58,767 nt of DNA from Neobacillus dielmonensis (GCF_000612665.1 NZ_HG942027.1:1-58767), one strand, 5' to 3'. Shown: positions 17,657 to 26,523, numbered from the stretch's first letter. Made by a program: numbers and translations. Notes: generated by a model from the sequence alone, not told the origin.

Positions 17657-19015
17657 ATGGAATTAAGCGCACCAACTAGCATTTACAATATCCGTGATTT
17701 TGGCGCAGCAAGTGATGGAGCCACTTTGAATACATTAGCCATTGCAAAAGCGGTTCAAGCCTGTTCAGAATCCGGTGGGGGAACTGTATATGTACCGGCA
17801 GGCACATTCCTGACAGGGGCAGTCATTTTAAAAAGCAACGTCAATCTGTATTTAGAAGCAGGTGCGACCCTGCTATTTAGTAACGATGTAAATGAGTATC
17901 CTGTCGTTGAATCCCGCTGGGAGGGGGTAAAAAGACAAGTATATGCTTCCTGCATTTACGCTGAACATGCAGAAAATATTTCCGTAACAGGCCGAGGAAC
18001 ATTGGACGGAAATGGAGCATTTTGGTGGGATATTTTCCGCCGCAAGGAAAATGAGTATCCAAGACCAAAGCTAGTTAGTTTTGACCACTGTACCCACGTG
18101 CTAATTTCCGGCGTCAAAATGGTCAATTCACCAAGCTGGACAGTCAACCCGATTTGCTGTGAAGACCTGACGGTTCACAATATAAGCATTGTCAACCCGG
18201 CCAACTCACCAAATACAGATGGAATTGACCCTGAATCTTGCCGCAATGTCCGCATTTCAGATTGCCACATTGACGTCGGCGATGACTGTATTGCTATCAA
18301 AGCAGGTACAGAGGATACGGCAGAACGGGTTCCGTGTGAAAATATCACGATTACCAATTGTACGATGATTCATGGTCATGGCGGTGTCGTTCTTGGCAGT
18401 GAGATGAGCGGCGATATTCGCAACGTCGTGGTTTCAAACTGTGTGTTTGAAGGAACCGACCGCGGCATTCGGTTAAAGTCACGTCGCGGCCGTGGCGGAG
18501 TGATTGAGGATGTACGGGTCAACAATATCGTCATGAAAGGTGTCATTTGCCCGTTTATCGCGAACCTTTACTATTTCTGCGGACCACGAGGCAACGACAA
18601 ATATGTTTGGGACAAGAATCCATACCCAATTACCGAGGAAACGCCTGCATTCCGCCGAATTCATTTTTCTAATATTACGGCCCGTGAGGTTAGTGCGGCT
18701 GCCGGATTTTTATACGGATTGGCCGAAATGTACGTAGAGGACATTACCTTTGACCAAATATCGGTTGCTATGGCAGAGGATGCTGAGCCTGGCATGCCAG
18801 CAATGATGGCAGAACTGGAACCAATGAAGCAACGTGGTTTCTTCTGTTCCAACGTCAGGGATGTTCGCTTTAATCAAGTAACGGTTTCGAACCATGAAGG
18901 TCCAGCTTTTTACGTAGAAAACGGTGAGGACATTGAGGTAACAAGCTGCCGCACGAGGTATGCCCGTACGAATGACCCAATGGTTGTATATAAAAATGTT
19001 ATCGTTTCAAAATAG
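17657..19015 (+). CDS. GH28 polygalacturonase, cytoplasmic
   Basis: A 452-residue glycoside hydrolase family 28 protein that hydrolyses galacturonan. All four family motifs are present: NTDG (186-189), the DD pair in GDDC (D209, D210), GHG (240-242) and RGIRLK (269-274). The chain starts directly with the beta-helix (IYNIRDFGA) and has no signal peptide, so it would act inside the cell, perhaps as an exo-enzyme on short imported chains. AAGGAGGA precedes the ATG. A weak cre-like sequence, TGGAATCGTTTACC (17605-17618, two mismatches), lies upstream. The next gene's ribosome binding site overlaps its end. Confidence 0.94.
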   Translation: MELSAPTSIYNIRDFGAASDGATLNTLAIAKAVQACSESGGGTVYVPAGTFLTGAVILKSNVNLYLEAGATLLFSNDVNEYPVVESRWEGVKRQVYASCIYAEHAENISVTGRGTLDGNGAFWWDIFRRKENEYPRPKLVSFDHCTHVLISGVKMVNSPSWTVNPICCEDLTVHNISIVNPANSPNTDGIDPESCRNVRISDCHIDVGDDCIAIKAGTEDTAERVPCENITITNCTMIHGHGGVVLGSEMSGDIRNVVVSNCVFEGTDRGIRLKSRRGRGGVIEDVRVNNIVMKGVICPFIANLYYFCGPRGNDKYVWDKNPYPITEETPAFRRIHFSNITAREVSAAAGFLYGLAEMYVEDITFDQISVAMAEDAEPGMPAMMAELEPMKQRGFFCSNVRDVRFNQVTVSNHEGPAFYVENGEDIEVTSCRTRYARTNDPMVVYKNVIVSK

Positions 19016-19029
19016 AGGTGAATAAAACG

Positions 19030-19935
19030 ATGAAATCACAAGAAACAAAACGCCAGAAATTATTCTCGCTGTTGGGCGACCTGCCAAATAGTGACTTTCT
19101 TAGTGCCGAAACGATTAATGAAATAGATAAAGGGAATTATATTCTTGAAGTGTTGCTGTTAGAACCCTATGAAAATGAGCAAATTCCTGCCTATTTTGCC
19201 CGCCCTAAAAAGAAAGATGGGAAGCTGCCAGTCGTGTTATTTAATCACTCCCACGGTGGACAATATCATGTTGGAAAAAATGAACTCATTCAAAGCAGTG
19301 CCTATCTCCAGCCTATCTCGTATGCCGAGCAGCTGACTTCGATGGGTTATGGTGTTTTATGCATTGACATGCTGGGATTTGGGGAAAGACGCGGCAAGGC
19401 AGAGAGTGAAATTTTTAAAGAACTGCTTTGGAAAGGGCAAGTCATGTGGGGCCGAATGGTTTTTGATAACATCCGTGCTCTGGACTATTTAGAAACAAGG
19501 GACGATGTTGATCCATCAAGGATTGCCACGCTGGGAATGTCGATGGGCGGCTTGATGGCTTGGTGGCTGTCGGCTCTTGATGAACGGGTGAAGGTTTGTA
19601 TTGATATTACGGGTATGGTCGATGCCGAAACCCTGGTGGCAAACCGTGGTTTAGATCACCACGGATTTTACTCCTATGTTCCCGGACTATTAAAATATTT
19701 CCGTACATCTGACATTCAGCGTCTGATAGTGCCCCGCCAGCATTTAAGTTTGGCCGGAAATGACGACCGGCTGACGCCTTTGGCCGGGTTGATGATTATT
19801 AATGAAGAATTGACGGAAGCCTATGCTGAGGCAGGGGTTCCGGAGCACTGGAAGATGGTGCGCTTTAACTGCGGTCACATCGAAACGGCCGGTATGAGGG
19901 CAGAAGCATGTAAGTTTTTGCAAAAATATTTATAA
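19030..19935 (+). CDS. Alpha/beta hydrolase, dienelactone hydrolase or acetylesterase type
   Basis: A 301-residue hydrolase with HSHGGQYHVGKNEL (oxyanion region), nucleophile elbow GMSMGG (GxSxG), an acidic residue in LAGNDDRLTP and a late His in NCGHIETAG, giving a plausible Ser-Asp-His triad. No signal peptide. ATG 19030 follows AGAGGTG; the upstream GTG at 19018 is part of that ribosome binding site. Tightly placed between GH28 and the methylesterase-acetylesterase fusion, it probably removes an ester (acetyl or feruloyl) from imported pectin fragments. The substrate is inferred only. Confidence 0.85.
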   Translation: MKSQETKRQKLFSLLGDLPNSDFLSAETINEIDKGNYILEVLLLEPYENEQIPAYFARPKKKDGKLPVVLFNHSHGGQYHVGKNELIQSSAYLQPISYAEQLTSMGYGVLCIDMLGFGERRGKAESEIFKELLWKGQVMWGRMVFDNIRALDYLETRDDVDPSRIATLGMSMGGLMAWWLSALDERVKVCIDITGMVDAETLVANRGLDHHGFYSYVPGLLKYFRTSDIQRLIVPRQHLSLAGNDDRLTPLAGLMIINEELTEAYAEAGVPEHWKMVRFNCGHIETAGMRAEACKFLQKYL

Positions 19936-19947
19936 GGTGTGATGGAC

Positions 19948-21627
19948 ATGATTGTAGCAAAAGATGGGTCTGGTCAGTTTACTACGATTCAACAAGCGAT
20001 TGATAGCATTCCAGCAGACAACACTAGCCGCGTGGCCATATATATCAAGGACGGAGTCTATAAGGAAAAGCTGGAAATCAATAAACCATTCGTTTCGTTG
20101 ATTGGCCTGCATCGTGATCAAGTGAAAATTACCTTTGATGATTATGCCTTAAAGCTGTTGGAAAATGGAGATAAAATGGGTACGTTTGGCTCCTATTCCT
20201 GCATTGTAACCGGTGATGGGTTTTTAGCCAAAAATATCACGTTTGAGAACAATGCCGGCATGGGCACCGTTGTCGGCCAGGCGGTTGCCATGTATGTCGA
20301 TGCCGACCAGGTCGAATTTCAGGATTGCTCGTTTTTAGCCCATCAAGATACACTGTTTACGGCACCACTGCCACCCAAGCCAATCGAAGGAAACAAGTTT
20401 GGCGGGCCGCGTGATGGCGTAGAGAAACGTCATTGCCGCAGTTATTTTAAAAACTGCTACTTAGAGGGCGATGTCGACTTTATTTTCGGCTCGGCCACAA
20501 CAGTCTTTGAAAATTGCGAGATTCATAGTTTAGATCGGCAGATGGAAGTGAACGGCTATGTGACGGCTGCCTCGACACCGCTTGGTCAAAGTTATGGCTA
20601 CGTGTTTTTCAATTGCACGTTGTCTGGCAAGGCGGCAGCGCAAACGGTTTATTTGGGTAGACCATGGCGCGATTATGCTAAAACGGTGTTTATCAATACC
20701 TGGATGGGTGAGCACATCAAAGAGGAAGGCTGGCATAATTGGGATAAACCGCAAGCGGAACAAACGACCTTCTATGCAGAGTATAACAGCCGGGGGCCTG
20801 GGGGTAACATGGATAACCGTGTACCATGGGCCAAAATCCTGACTGATGAACAAGCGAAAGAATACACGCTGGAGAATATCTTCGGGTCACTGGAAGGCTG
20901 GCCAACATTGGGTGGCGGGACTAACCCTCAGCGCGTCTTTTTGGCTGGTGATTCAACCGTTGAAGATGTGAAGCCGGAACAGGGAATCAAAAAAGGCTGG
21001 GGGCAACAAATCCCGCCATTTTTCACGGATGAGGTTGAATTCATCAATAAGGCTGCCGGCGGTCGCAGCACGATGAGCTTTATCAATGAAGGACGGTTAG
21101 CAGAAATCCTTGATGAGATTAAGGCAGGCGATTTCTTGTTCATTCAATTTGGCCATAATGATCAAAAAATGGAGGATGAAACACGGGGTACGGATCCATT
21201 TACGACTTTCCAAGAGTATTTAACTCAGTTTATTAATGGGGCAAGGGAAAAAGGAGCCATCCCGATTCTCTTAACACCGGTCAATCGCCGGACGTTCGAT
21301 GAGTCCGGAAAAGTCCTCAACTCATTGGGCGATTATCCTGAGGCAGTGCGCCAACTGGCTGTTTCCCAGGGTGTTCTACTGATTGATTTGTTTGAAAAAT
21401 CAAAGGCTCTATTTGAGAAGGTCGGAGCTGAAGCGGCCAAGCAATTTTTTGCTTGGTATGAGCAGGAACCCAAAAAACGTGACCCGAAAGTGGATGACAC
21501 CCATTTTAGTGCCTTCGGGGCGACTAAGATAGCCGAATTGGTGACTGAGGGGATTAAGGAGCTCGGGCTGCCAATAAGTGATTATTTAATTGAAAACAAG
21601 ATTAGTAGATTGATACTAAAAAGATAA
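19948..21627 (+). CDS. Fused pectin methylesterase and SGNH rhamnogalacturonan-type acetylesterase
   Basis: A 559-residue two-domain enzyme. Residues 1 to about 320 are a CE8 pectin methylesterase with HQDTLF (D134), GDVDFIFG (D177) and YLGRPW (R238, W240). Residues about 328-555 are an SGNH/GDSL hydrolase like YesT/YesY rhamnogalacturonan acetylesterases: GDSTVE with nucleophile S336, AAGGRST, GHND (402-405) and DDTHFS with D516 and H519. One chain could thus remove both methyl and acetyl groups. No signal peptide. ATG 19948 sits eight bases after AAGGTG; a GTG and an ATG lie just upstream in frame. A terminator follows. Confidence 0.93.
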   Translation: MIVAKDGSGQFTTIQQAIDSIPADNTSRVAIYIKDGVYKEKLEINKPFVSLIGLHRDQVKITFDDYALKLLENGDKMGTFGSYSCIVTGDGFLAKNITFENNAGMGTVVGQAVAMYVDADQVEFQDCSFLAHQDTLFTAPLPPKPIEGNKFGGPRDGVEKRHCRSYFKNCYLEGDVDFIFGSATTVFENCEIHSLDRQMEVNGYVTAASTPLGQSYGYVFFNCTLSGKAAAQTVYLGRPWRDYAKTVFINTWMGEHIKEEGWHNWDKPQAEQTTFYAEYNSRGPGGNMDNRVPWAKILTDEQAKEYTLENIFGSLEGWPTLGGGTNPQRVFLAGDSTVEDVKPEQGIKKGWGQQIPPFFTDEVEFINKAAGGRSTMSFINEGRLAEILDEIKAGDFLFIQFGHNDQKMEDETRGTDPFTTFQEYLTQFINGAREKGAIPILLTPVNRRTFDESGKVLNSLGDYPEAVRQLAVSQGVLLIDLFEKSKALFEKVGAEAAKQFFAWYEQEPKKRDPKVDDTHFSAFGATKIAELVTEGIKELGLPISDYLIENKISRLILKR

Positions 21628-21641
21628 ATTGATAAGTGCTG

Positions 21642-21677
21642 ATTCAGTGGGGAATGGCGTTCCCTGCTGAATTTTCT
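21642..21677 (+). terminator. Terminator after the fused esterase
   Basis: ATTCAGTGGGGAA pairs with TTCCCTGCTGAAT and is followed by TTTTCTATTT. It splits the enzyme run from the PL9-like gene. Confidence 0.75.
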
Positions 21678-21744
21678 ATTTAATCCAAATGACCGGGAAG
21701 GTAGAAAAAGAGCAGTTAAGGGAAATAGAAGCTGCTGCTTCCTT

Positions 21745-21860
21745 TTATAAAAGGCTCTGTTTTTATTATTCTGTTGATTGGAGCGGAAGTCACTCGACGT
21801 CTGAGGGTCGCTGAGCGACTGGAGCGGAAATCAACTGCCAAATTTAACAGAGCCTTATAA
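21745..21860. repeat. Palindrome-bounded repeat element in the PL9 leader
   Basis: The outer arms, TTATAA followed by GGCTCTGTT on the left and AACAGAGCCTTATAA on the right, enclose a core starting CTGTTGATTGGAGCGGA and ending GGAGCGGAAATCAAC. The core bounds match those of the larger element at 30743-30878. It ends about 25 bp before the PL9 start codon, so its fold could influence that gene's expression. Confidence 0.7.
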
Positions 21861-21884
21861 AACAGAATGAAAGGATTTTGCTCC

Positions 21885-24065
21885 ATGTCTGATCAGGAAA
21901 CCAAGTTAGTTTGGCAAAGTATTACTTTCGGCCAGTCCACTGATTTAAATTATGCAGGGAAAGCCCTACCTGAAAAAATAGGTGTCAACTATGCCGCACC
22001 AGAGTACCCTGGCACAATTGAGGGAAAGATTATTTTGGAAAGCCGTGGCGGAAAAATGGCTCCCGGACATGACGGGATGACCTTTTATTATACAAAATTG
22101 AAACCTAACAAGGATAATTTTGTCTTGGAAGCTGATATCACGATTGAACAGTTTGGTCCTGAAAATGGCGCCGGGCCAAACCGACAGGAAAGTGCAGGAA
22201 TAATGGTTCGGGACGCCATTGGTGCCCCACGTCAGGATCCGATGATTTTTGGCTATGAAGAAGTTCCGGCTGCTTCCAACTTGTTTGCGGTAGGGATGAT
22301 GCGACACGGGGTTAGTCCACTGTACCGGACAGGAGTTGTCTATCCTTGGGGAAACACAGGCAGTATCTTGATTGATGATCCATTCACCAATGATTCGGCT
22401 TTTCAGGTTCCTTGCGGGATACCTTTCAGGGCACGATTAGAGAGAACAGATACAGAATTTATCATGTCGGTTACATTCACGCATCTGTCGGAGGGAAAGA
22501 AGTTTGAGCATCGGGTCAAAGGAGCCGATTATGTCCAGGTCTTGGACCCAGAACATATGTATGTCGGCTTTTATGCTGCTAGGAATGCTAGGATGGTAGT
22601 CGAGAATGCCCGATTAACGTTAAGCGAAGCTCATACGGTACCGTCCCCGGCTGCTGAGCCGAAGCCCGTTGCACCGTCTATAAATCTGGTTTCAGCTCCT
22701 ACTTGTGGTTCTGAAAATTATGAGGTAAAAGTTGTTGCTAACGCAGAAGGTACTTTAAAGCTCTTAAAGGACGGAATTGAAGTGGTAAGAGGTGCTTTGG
22801 TTGCCGAGGATAAATTCTTTTCTTTTCACACATTATTGGAGAAAGAGATCACTGAGTTTATAGTGATTTTTACAGCAGCCGATGAAGCAGCCGAACCGAT
22901 TAGAAAAAGTTTGACGGTGACAAAGAGAATTTTTCAAAATGGAGCAGGCCTGTTTGTATCCCCTAACGGGACTTCAGGTGGCAAAGGGACATTGGAGGAG
23001 CCATTGGACCTAGAGACAGCCATTCAATACGTGCTTCCGGGCGAGATCATTTATTTGTTGGAAGGAACCTATAAGCCGTCGTCTACGATTATAATTCCAA
23101 AAGAGTATAGCGGTACACCGGATAGGCTGAAAACATTGATGGCCTATGGGAACGGCAAAGTGGTCATCGATGGGCAAGAAAAGCTTCCAAATGTCATCTT
23201 TTTACAAGCTGACTATTGGCATTTAAAAGGTGTCGAGGTCACAAGGGCCGCAAGGAGCGGGATGAGACTAAGCGGGGACCATAATGTGATTGAGAGTATG
23301 ATATTCAGCTATAACGGGGATACGGGATTCATTCTTAGTGGAGTCGGCTCGGCCCCTGAATGTTGGCCGAAATATAACTTAATTTTGAACTGTGAGTCCC
23401 ATGATAATCGCGATGCCACTGATGATAATGCCGATGGGTTTGCCGCCAAACTCGGTGTTGGGGAGGGCAATATTTTCAGAGGAAATATTTCGCATCACAA
23501 TATTGATGATGGCTGGGATTTATTTAACCGGGCTAATGAGGGTCCAAACATGCCAATTACATTGGAAGGCAACATTTCTTATTCCAATGGCAAGCTCAGC
23601 AATGGCTACCGAAAGGATGGAAATTCCGGCAGCGGGTTTAAACTGGGCGGAGAAGGCCTGCCGGTCAACCATATAGTACGCGGTAATATTGCCTTTGATA
23701 ATAACCTCGATGGGTTCACCGATAACTTTAATCCAGGACAACTCCTGTTGGAGGACAATATAGCGTTTAACAATAAAAGATGCAATTTCATCTTTCGAAT
23801 TAGCCCTTATTTTAAACCGGAACAGCAGTCGGTGTTTAGAAATAACCTTTCGATTCGGACGAGTACGGGCGCACCGAAGGATTTTATTAGCGGAACTTCT
23901 GATGAGACTAATTTTTTCTTCGATGGAACCCAAACGATGAATAGTTTGGGAAAAGTCATCTCTCCGGAAGAGTTCGTGAATCTGGATATGCCGGAAAAAT
24001 TTAATCGCAATGAGGAAGGAAATATCATTGTTGGGGATTTTTTACGCAGAGGACAGAATGCTTAG
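21885..24065 (+). CDS. PL9-like pectate lyase with N-terminal accessory domains, cytoplasmic
   Basis: The 726-residue protein has a beta-sandwich-like N-terminal domain (about 1-255), a small Ig-like linker (about 265-345) and a parallel beta-helix domain (about 355-715) opening with LFVSPNGTSGG and VLPGEIIYLLEGTY, the typical start of family 9 polysaccharide lyases. Such enzymes cleave polygalacturonate or rhamnogalacturonan by beta-elimination. There is no signal peptide, unusual for large lyases of this family. ATG 21885 follows GAAAGGA; the ATG at 21867 would place that site inside the gene. It has its own leader carrying a palindromic repeat. Which polymer it cuts cannot be told from sequence. 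Confidence 0.82.
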   Translation: MSDQETKLVWQSITFGQSTDLNYAGKALPEKIGVNYAAPEYPGTIEGKIILESRGGKMAPGHDGMTFYYTKLKPNKDNFVLEADITIEQFGPENGAGPNRQESAGIMVRDAIGAPRQDPMIFGYEEVPAASNLFAVGMMRHGVSPLYRTGVVYPWGNTGSILIDDPFTNDSAFQVPCGIPFRARLERTDTEFIMSVTFTHLSEGKKFEHRVKGADYVQVLDPEHMYVGFYAARNARMVVENARLTLSEAHTVPSPAAEPKPVAPSINLVSAPTCGSENYEVKVVANAEGTLKLLKDGIEVVRGALVAEDKFFSFHTLLEKEITEFIVIFTAADEAAEPIRKSLTVTKRIFQNGAGLFVSPNGTSGGKGTLEEPLDLETAIQYVLPGEIIYLLEGTYKPSSTIIIPKEYSGTPDRLKTLMAYGNGKVVIDGQEKLPNVIFLQADYWHLKGVEVTRAARSGMRLSGDHNVIESMIFSYNGDTGFILSGVGSAPECWPKYNLILNCESHDNRDATDDNADGFAAKLGVGEGNIFRGNISHHNIDDGWDLFNRANEGPNMPITLEGNISYSNGKLSNGYRKDGNSGSGFKLGGEGLPVNHIVRGNIAFDNNLDGFTDNFNPGQLLLEDNIAFNNKRCNFIFRISPYFKPEQQSVFRNNLSIRTSTGAPKDFISGTSDETNFFFDGTQTMNSLGKVISPEEFVNLDMPEKFNRNEEGNIIVGDFLRRGQNA

Positions 24066-24079
24066 GATAAAGGCATAAG

Positions 24080-24113
24080 AAGGTGAGGCTGACGAGAGTG
24101 TCAACCTCACCTT
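24080..24113. terminator. Terminator between convergent PL9 and glutathione peroxidase genes
   Basis: AAGGTGAGGCTGAC pairs with GTCAACCTCACCTT, followed by a T-run. The palindrome abuts the glutathione peroxidase stop codon and can also serve the minus strand. Confidence 0.85.
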
Positions 24114-24590
24114 TTATAATACTTTTTCTATTTCAGGTTCAATCTTTTTAGGCTCTGTCGTCGGGGCAAAACGTTCTACCACATTTCCGCTGCGGTCCAC
24201 CAGGAACTTAGTAAAATTCCATTTGATATTCTTCGATAGAACTCCTTTTTTCTCATCCTTTAAAAATTGAAACAATGGATCGGCATTGTCTCCATTAACA
24301 TCTACTTTCGCAAACATTGGGAATGTAACCCCATAATTTAACTGGCAAAACTGTGTGGTTTCCTCAATATTTTCGAATTCTTGGTTATTGAATTGGCTGC
24401 ACGGAAATCCCAGCACCTCTAAACCCTGGTCGTGATATTTCTCATACAACTCCTGCAACCCATTAAACTGTGGCGTAAACCCACACTTACTCGCCGTATT
24501 CACAATCAGCAACGGTCTACCTTCATACTCTCTTAGAGACTTATCTGTACCGTCAGGCAGCTTAACCGTAAAATCAAAAACCGTCGTCAT
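24114..24590 (-). CDS. Glutathione peroxidase-family thiol peroxidase
   Basis: A 158-residue thiol peroxidase of the GPx family (BsaA type) that reduces peroxides, in bacilli probably with thioredoxin rather than glutathione. Peroxidatic C36 is in [11 protein letters not shown] (cysteine, not selenocysteine), C64 in LGFPCSQF, and the likely resolving C82 in [11 protein letters not shown]; the WNFTKFLVD block follows. ATG 24590 follows GGAGG; the frame is open further upstream without support. It is transcribed alone, convergent with the pectin unit and unrelated to it. Confidence 0.93.
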   Translation of the reverse strand: MTTVFDFTVKLPDGTDKSLREYEGRPLLIVNTASKCGFTPQFNGLQELYEKYHDQGLEVLGFPCSQFNNQEFENIEETTQFCQLNYGVTFPMFAKVDVNGDNADPLFQFLKDEKKGVLSKNIKWNFTKFLVDRSGNVVERFAPTTEPKKIEPEIEKVL

Positions 24591-24646
24591 CAAAAAACCT
24601 CCCGTGTTTCCAATTATTTCAAGAATATTATAACACACATTACTAT

Positions 24647-24782
24647 GGTGGGGGCCAGTCCCCCATCCTGATAAAGCGGTACTCCACTGGGGGTCAGTCC
24701 CCCGTCCTGATAAAGCGGTACTCCACTGGGGGCCAGTCCCCCGTCCTGTTAATGCGTTACTCCGTTAGGGGGACAGTCCCCA
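24647..24782. repeat. Tandem array of about 39-bp units with GGGGGNCAGTCCCCC hairpins
   Basis: Four palindromic cores (near 24650, 24689, 24727 and 24766) are joined by a spacer reading close to ATCCTGATAAAGCGGTACTC. Units 2 and 3 are nearly identical; unit 4 is degenerate. Related single copies lie at about 25325-25355 and 26479-26523. Each core can form a GC-rich hairpin. The array occupies the divergent promoter region of the glutathione peroxidase and CoxG-like genes. Confidence 0.85.
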
Positions 24783-24859
24783 ATTGGATTCTGTTGAATA
24801 TGAATAAAATTGGGGGATAGGTGGAATTCCCTAGACTGCTGTTTGTAGGAGGGAAAGTT

Positions 24860-25324
24860 TTGAGGTTTGAATATGGTTATACGTTTGGTCTGCCGCGAAA
24901 AATTGTGTGGAAGTATATAAAGGATGAAGAGATTTTAAGAAGGTCGATTCCTAACTGCAAGTCGTTTGTTGAAACTTCTAAAGGTACGTATCATGCTGCC
25001 CTTGACGTAAAATTAGGTCCAATCCAGGACCAGTTTAGATTGGTAATAAAACGTCATACGGAGACATCTCCATCGTATTACCGGCTCCTTGTTAAAGGCA
25101 AGGGAAACGTAGGGGAAGTGGACGCCATTGCCGATATCTACCTCGAAGAAGAAGGGCAGGGAACCACTAAGCTGACTTGCAAAATGGAAGGCAAACTGAC
25201 TGGCGCACTTTCCATGGCGGAGAAGCACCTGACAGGGGGGAACTCCAACAAAGGACTAGAAACATTCTTCCAAACGATCGAGAAAGAAATAAAAAGAAGT
25301 TTATATTATATGAAGAGAAGGTAA
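24860..25324 (+). CDS. CoxG/SRPBCC-family protein
   Basis: The 154-residue protein is of the carbon monoxide dehydrogenase subunit G type (PF06240, START/SRPBCC fold): an N-terminal strand then LPRKIVWKYIKDEEILRRSI, IPNCKSF, and a C-terminal helix ending KRSLYYMKR. No CO dehydrogenase genes are near, so the name reflects fold only; a lipid or hydrophobic ligand role is possible. The start is a TTG at 24860 placed six bases after TAGGAGGGA; an in-frame GTG at 24821 has no such site. It stands alone between repeat elements. Confidence 0.8.
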   Translation: MRFEYGYTFGLPRKIVWKYIKDEEILRRSIPNCKSFVETSKGTYHAALDVKLGPIQDQFRLVIKRHTETSPSYYRLLVKGKGNVGEVDAIADIYLEEEGQGTTKLTCKMEGKLTGALSMAEKHLTGGNSNKGLETFFQTIEKEIKRSLYYMKRR

Positions 25325-25345
25325 TGGGGCCAATCCCCCGCTGCA

Positions 25346-26431
25346 TTAAAGTGGTAAAGGAATGCCCACAATTAATTGGTTAATGGCGTTTTCTAGTTCA
25401 ATGTTTTCTGATTCAAGCCATGTGGCCGGAATAATGGTATAGCGGCAGTTGCCGCTCTGTAGGTAGCTGTAGATGATTTGTGCAGCGTCAATTTCGGGCT
25501 TGCTTAGATTTGGGCTGTCCTGAGAGATAATTGTCTTAAAATACTTATGCATATTCATCTTAATTGAAGAGAGCATTTTTTCGTACTCATGAGGTATCAT
25601 AGAATACTTTTCACTGAACAATACTTTGTTTCGTTTAATAAGGAAAAGTTTAAAATGGTCGTCATCAAGATATTCAAGGATGGCGATATTTTTATTTTCT
25701 TCTGTAAAGCCAATGACCTTTTCTTTGTTTAATAGGAAGTGAATGGCATCCAGATCATCCCGATACTTCCTGGCGGTTTCAAAATCAAGCTTAGCGGAGG
25801 CCTCGTTCATTTTGTTGGTCATCTGGTTAAGCAGACTCTGGTCGGTGCCATTTAATAAACCAATAATATTATTAATAATCGTTCGATATTGATTCGCCGC
25901 TGCATCGCCGGCACACATTCCAATGCACAATCCCAGGGAATAGTTCAGGCAAGTTGAATCCTTTTTGGAAGGCTGAGTGCAGAGGATACGGCAAAATTCC
26001 TTTAATCCAATGAGGGCTTTTGCTACCGTATTCTTATTGATAAATGGTCCAAAGCATAATGTATGATCATCAGATGAGGGTTCGGGCGTCATAGTTATTT
26101 CAGGGTACTGGTGGTCCATTTGTATCGTGATATAGGTATAGCCTTGCGGGTTTTTCATTTTTCTATTAAAAAATGGCTTTAAGCTCTGGATGAATTCACA
26201 CTCAAGCATAAAAGCTTCAAATTCAGTATCCGTTAATCTGACTTCGATATCATCAATATTATTTTTTAGTTTGATAATCTTTTTTGAATGTGAACTGGAA
26301 TTTTGAAAATAAGATTGGACCCGCCGCTTGAGATTTTTTGCCTTCCCTACATAAATAACATTGCCAAAACCATCTTTCATGAGGTAAACCCCTGAAGTCG
26401 AAGGAAGGTGCTTGACTTTTTCTTTCAGCAT
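25346..26431 (-). CDS. Short UvrC-like GIY-YIG nuclease (Cho-like)
   Basis: The 361-residue protein matches the N-terminal half of UvrC: GIY-YIG domain (about 10-90, with GVYLMKDGFGNVIYVGKAKN), a Cys-rich segment (CLNYSLGLCIGMCAG) and a UVR-type motif (about 200-235, LDFETARKYRDDLDAI). It stops well before the C-terminal endonuclease and helix-hairpin-helix domains of a full UvrC (about 590 residues). E. coli Cho has a comparable short layout and makes the 3-prime incision. The end looks natural, not frameshifted. ATG 26431 lies nine bases after AGGGGA; a TTG and an ATG lie just upstream. It diverges from a TIM-barrel gene. Confidence 0.85.
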   Translation of the reverse strand: MLKEKVKHLPSTSGVYLMKDGFGNVIYVGKAKNLKRRVQSYFQNSSSHSKKIIKLKNNIDDIEVRLTDTEFEAFMLECEFIQSLKPFFNRKMKNPQGYTYITIQMDHQYPEITMTPEPSSDDHTLCFGPFINKNTVAKALIGLKEFCRILCTQPSKKDSTCLNYSLGLCIGMCAGDAAANQYRTIINNIIGLLNGTDQSLLNQMTNKMNEASAKLDFETARKYRDDLDAIHFLLNKEKVIGFTEENKNIAILEYLDDDHFKLFLIKRNKVLFSEKYSMIPHEYEKMLSSIKMNMHKYFKTIISQDSPNLSKPEIDAAQIIYSYLQSGNCRYTIIPATWLESENIELENAINQLIVGIPLPL

Positions 26432-26478
26432 CCACATCAATCCCCTATTTCAATATATATCTATATTCTAACATGAAA

Positions 26479-26523
26479 GGGGCCAGTCCCCCACCGCTTT
26501 AAAGCAATGGGGGACTGACCCCC
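26479..26523. repeat. GGGG-CAGT-CCCC palindromic repeat in a divergent promoter region
   Basis: GGGGCCAGTCCCCCA and TGGGGGACTGACCCC form a 15-bp stem with one mismatch around GCTTTAAAGC. It belongs to the same family as the array at 24647-24782. It sits between two divergent starts, where a terminator would not be expected. Confidence 0.75.

Noticed and set aside
18479..18895. Several overlapping open frames opposite the GH28 gene
   Set aside because: They are shadows of a strong coding region with all GH28 motifs; no ribosome binding sites or family signs.
24360..24500. Selenocysteine in the glutathione peroxidase
   Set aside because: The active position is an ordinary cysteine codon; no UGA codon or SECIS element is needed.
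24647..24782. CRISPR-like array of palindromic repeats
   Set aside because: Spacers are nearly identical between units, so it is a tandem duplication, not spacer capture.
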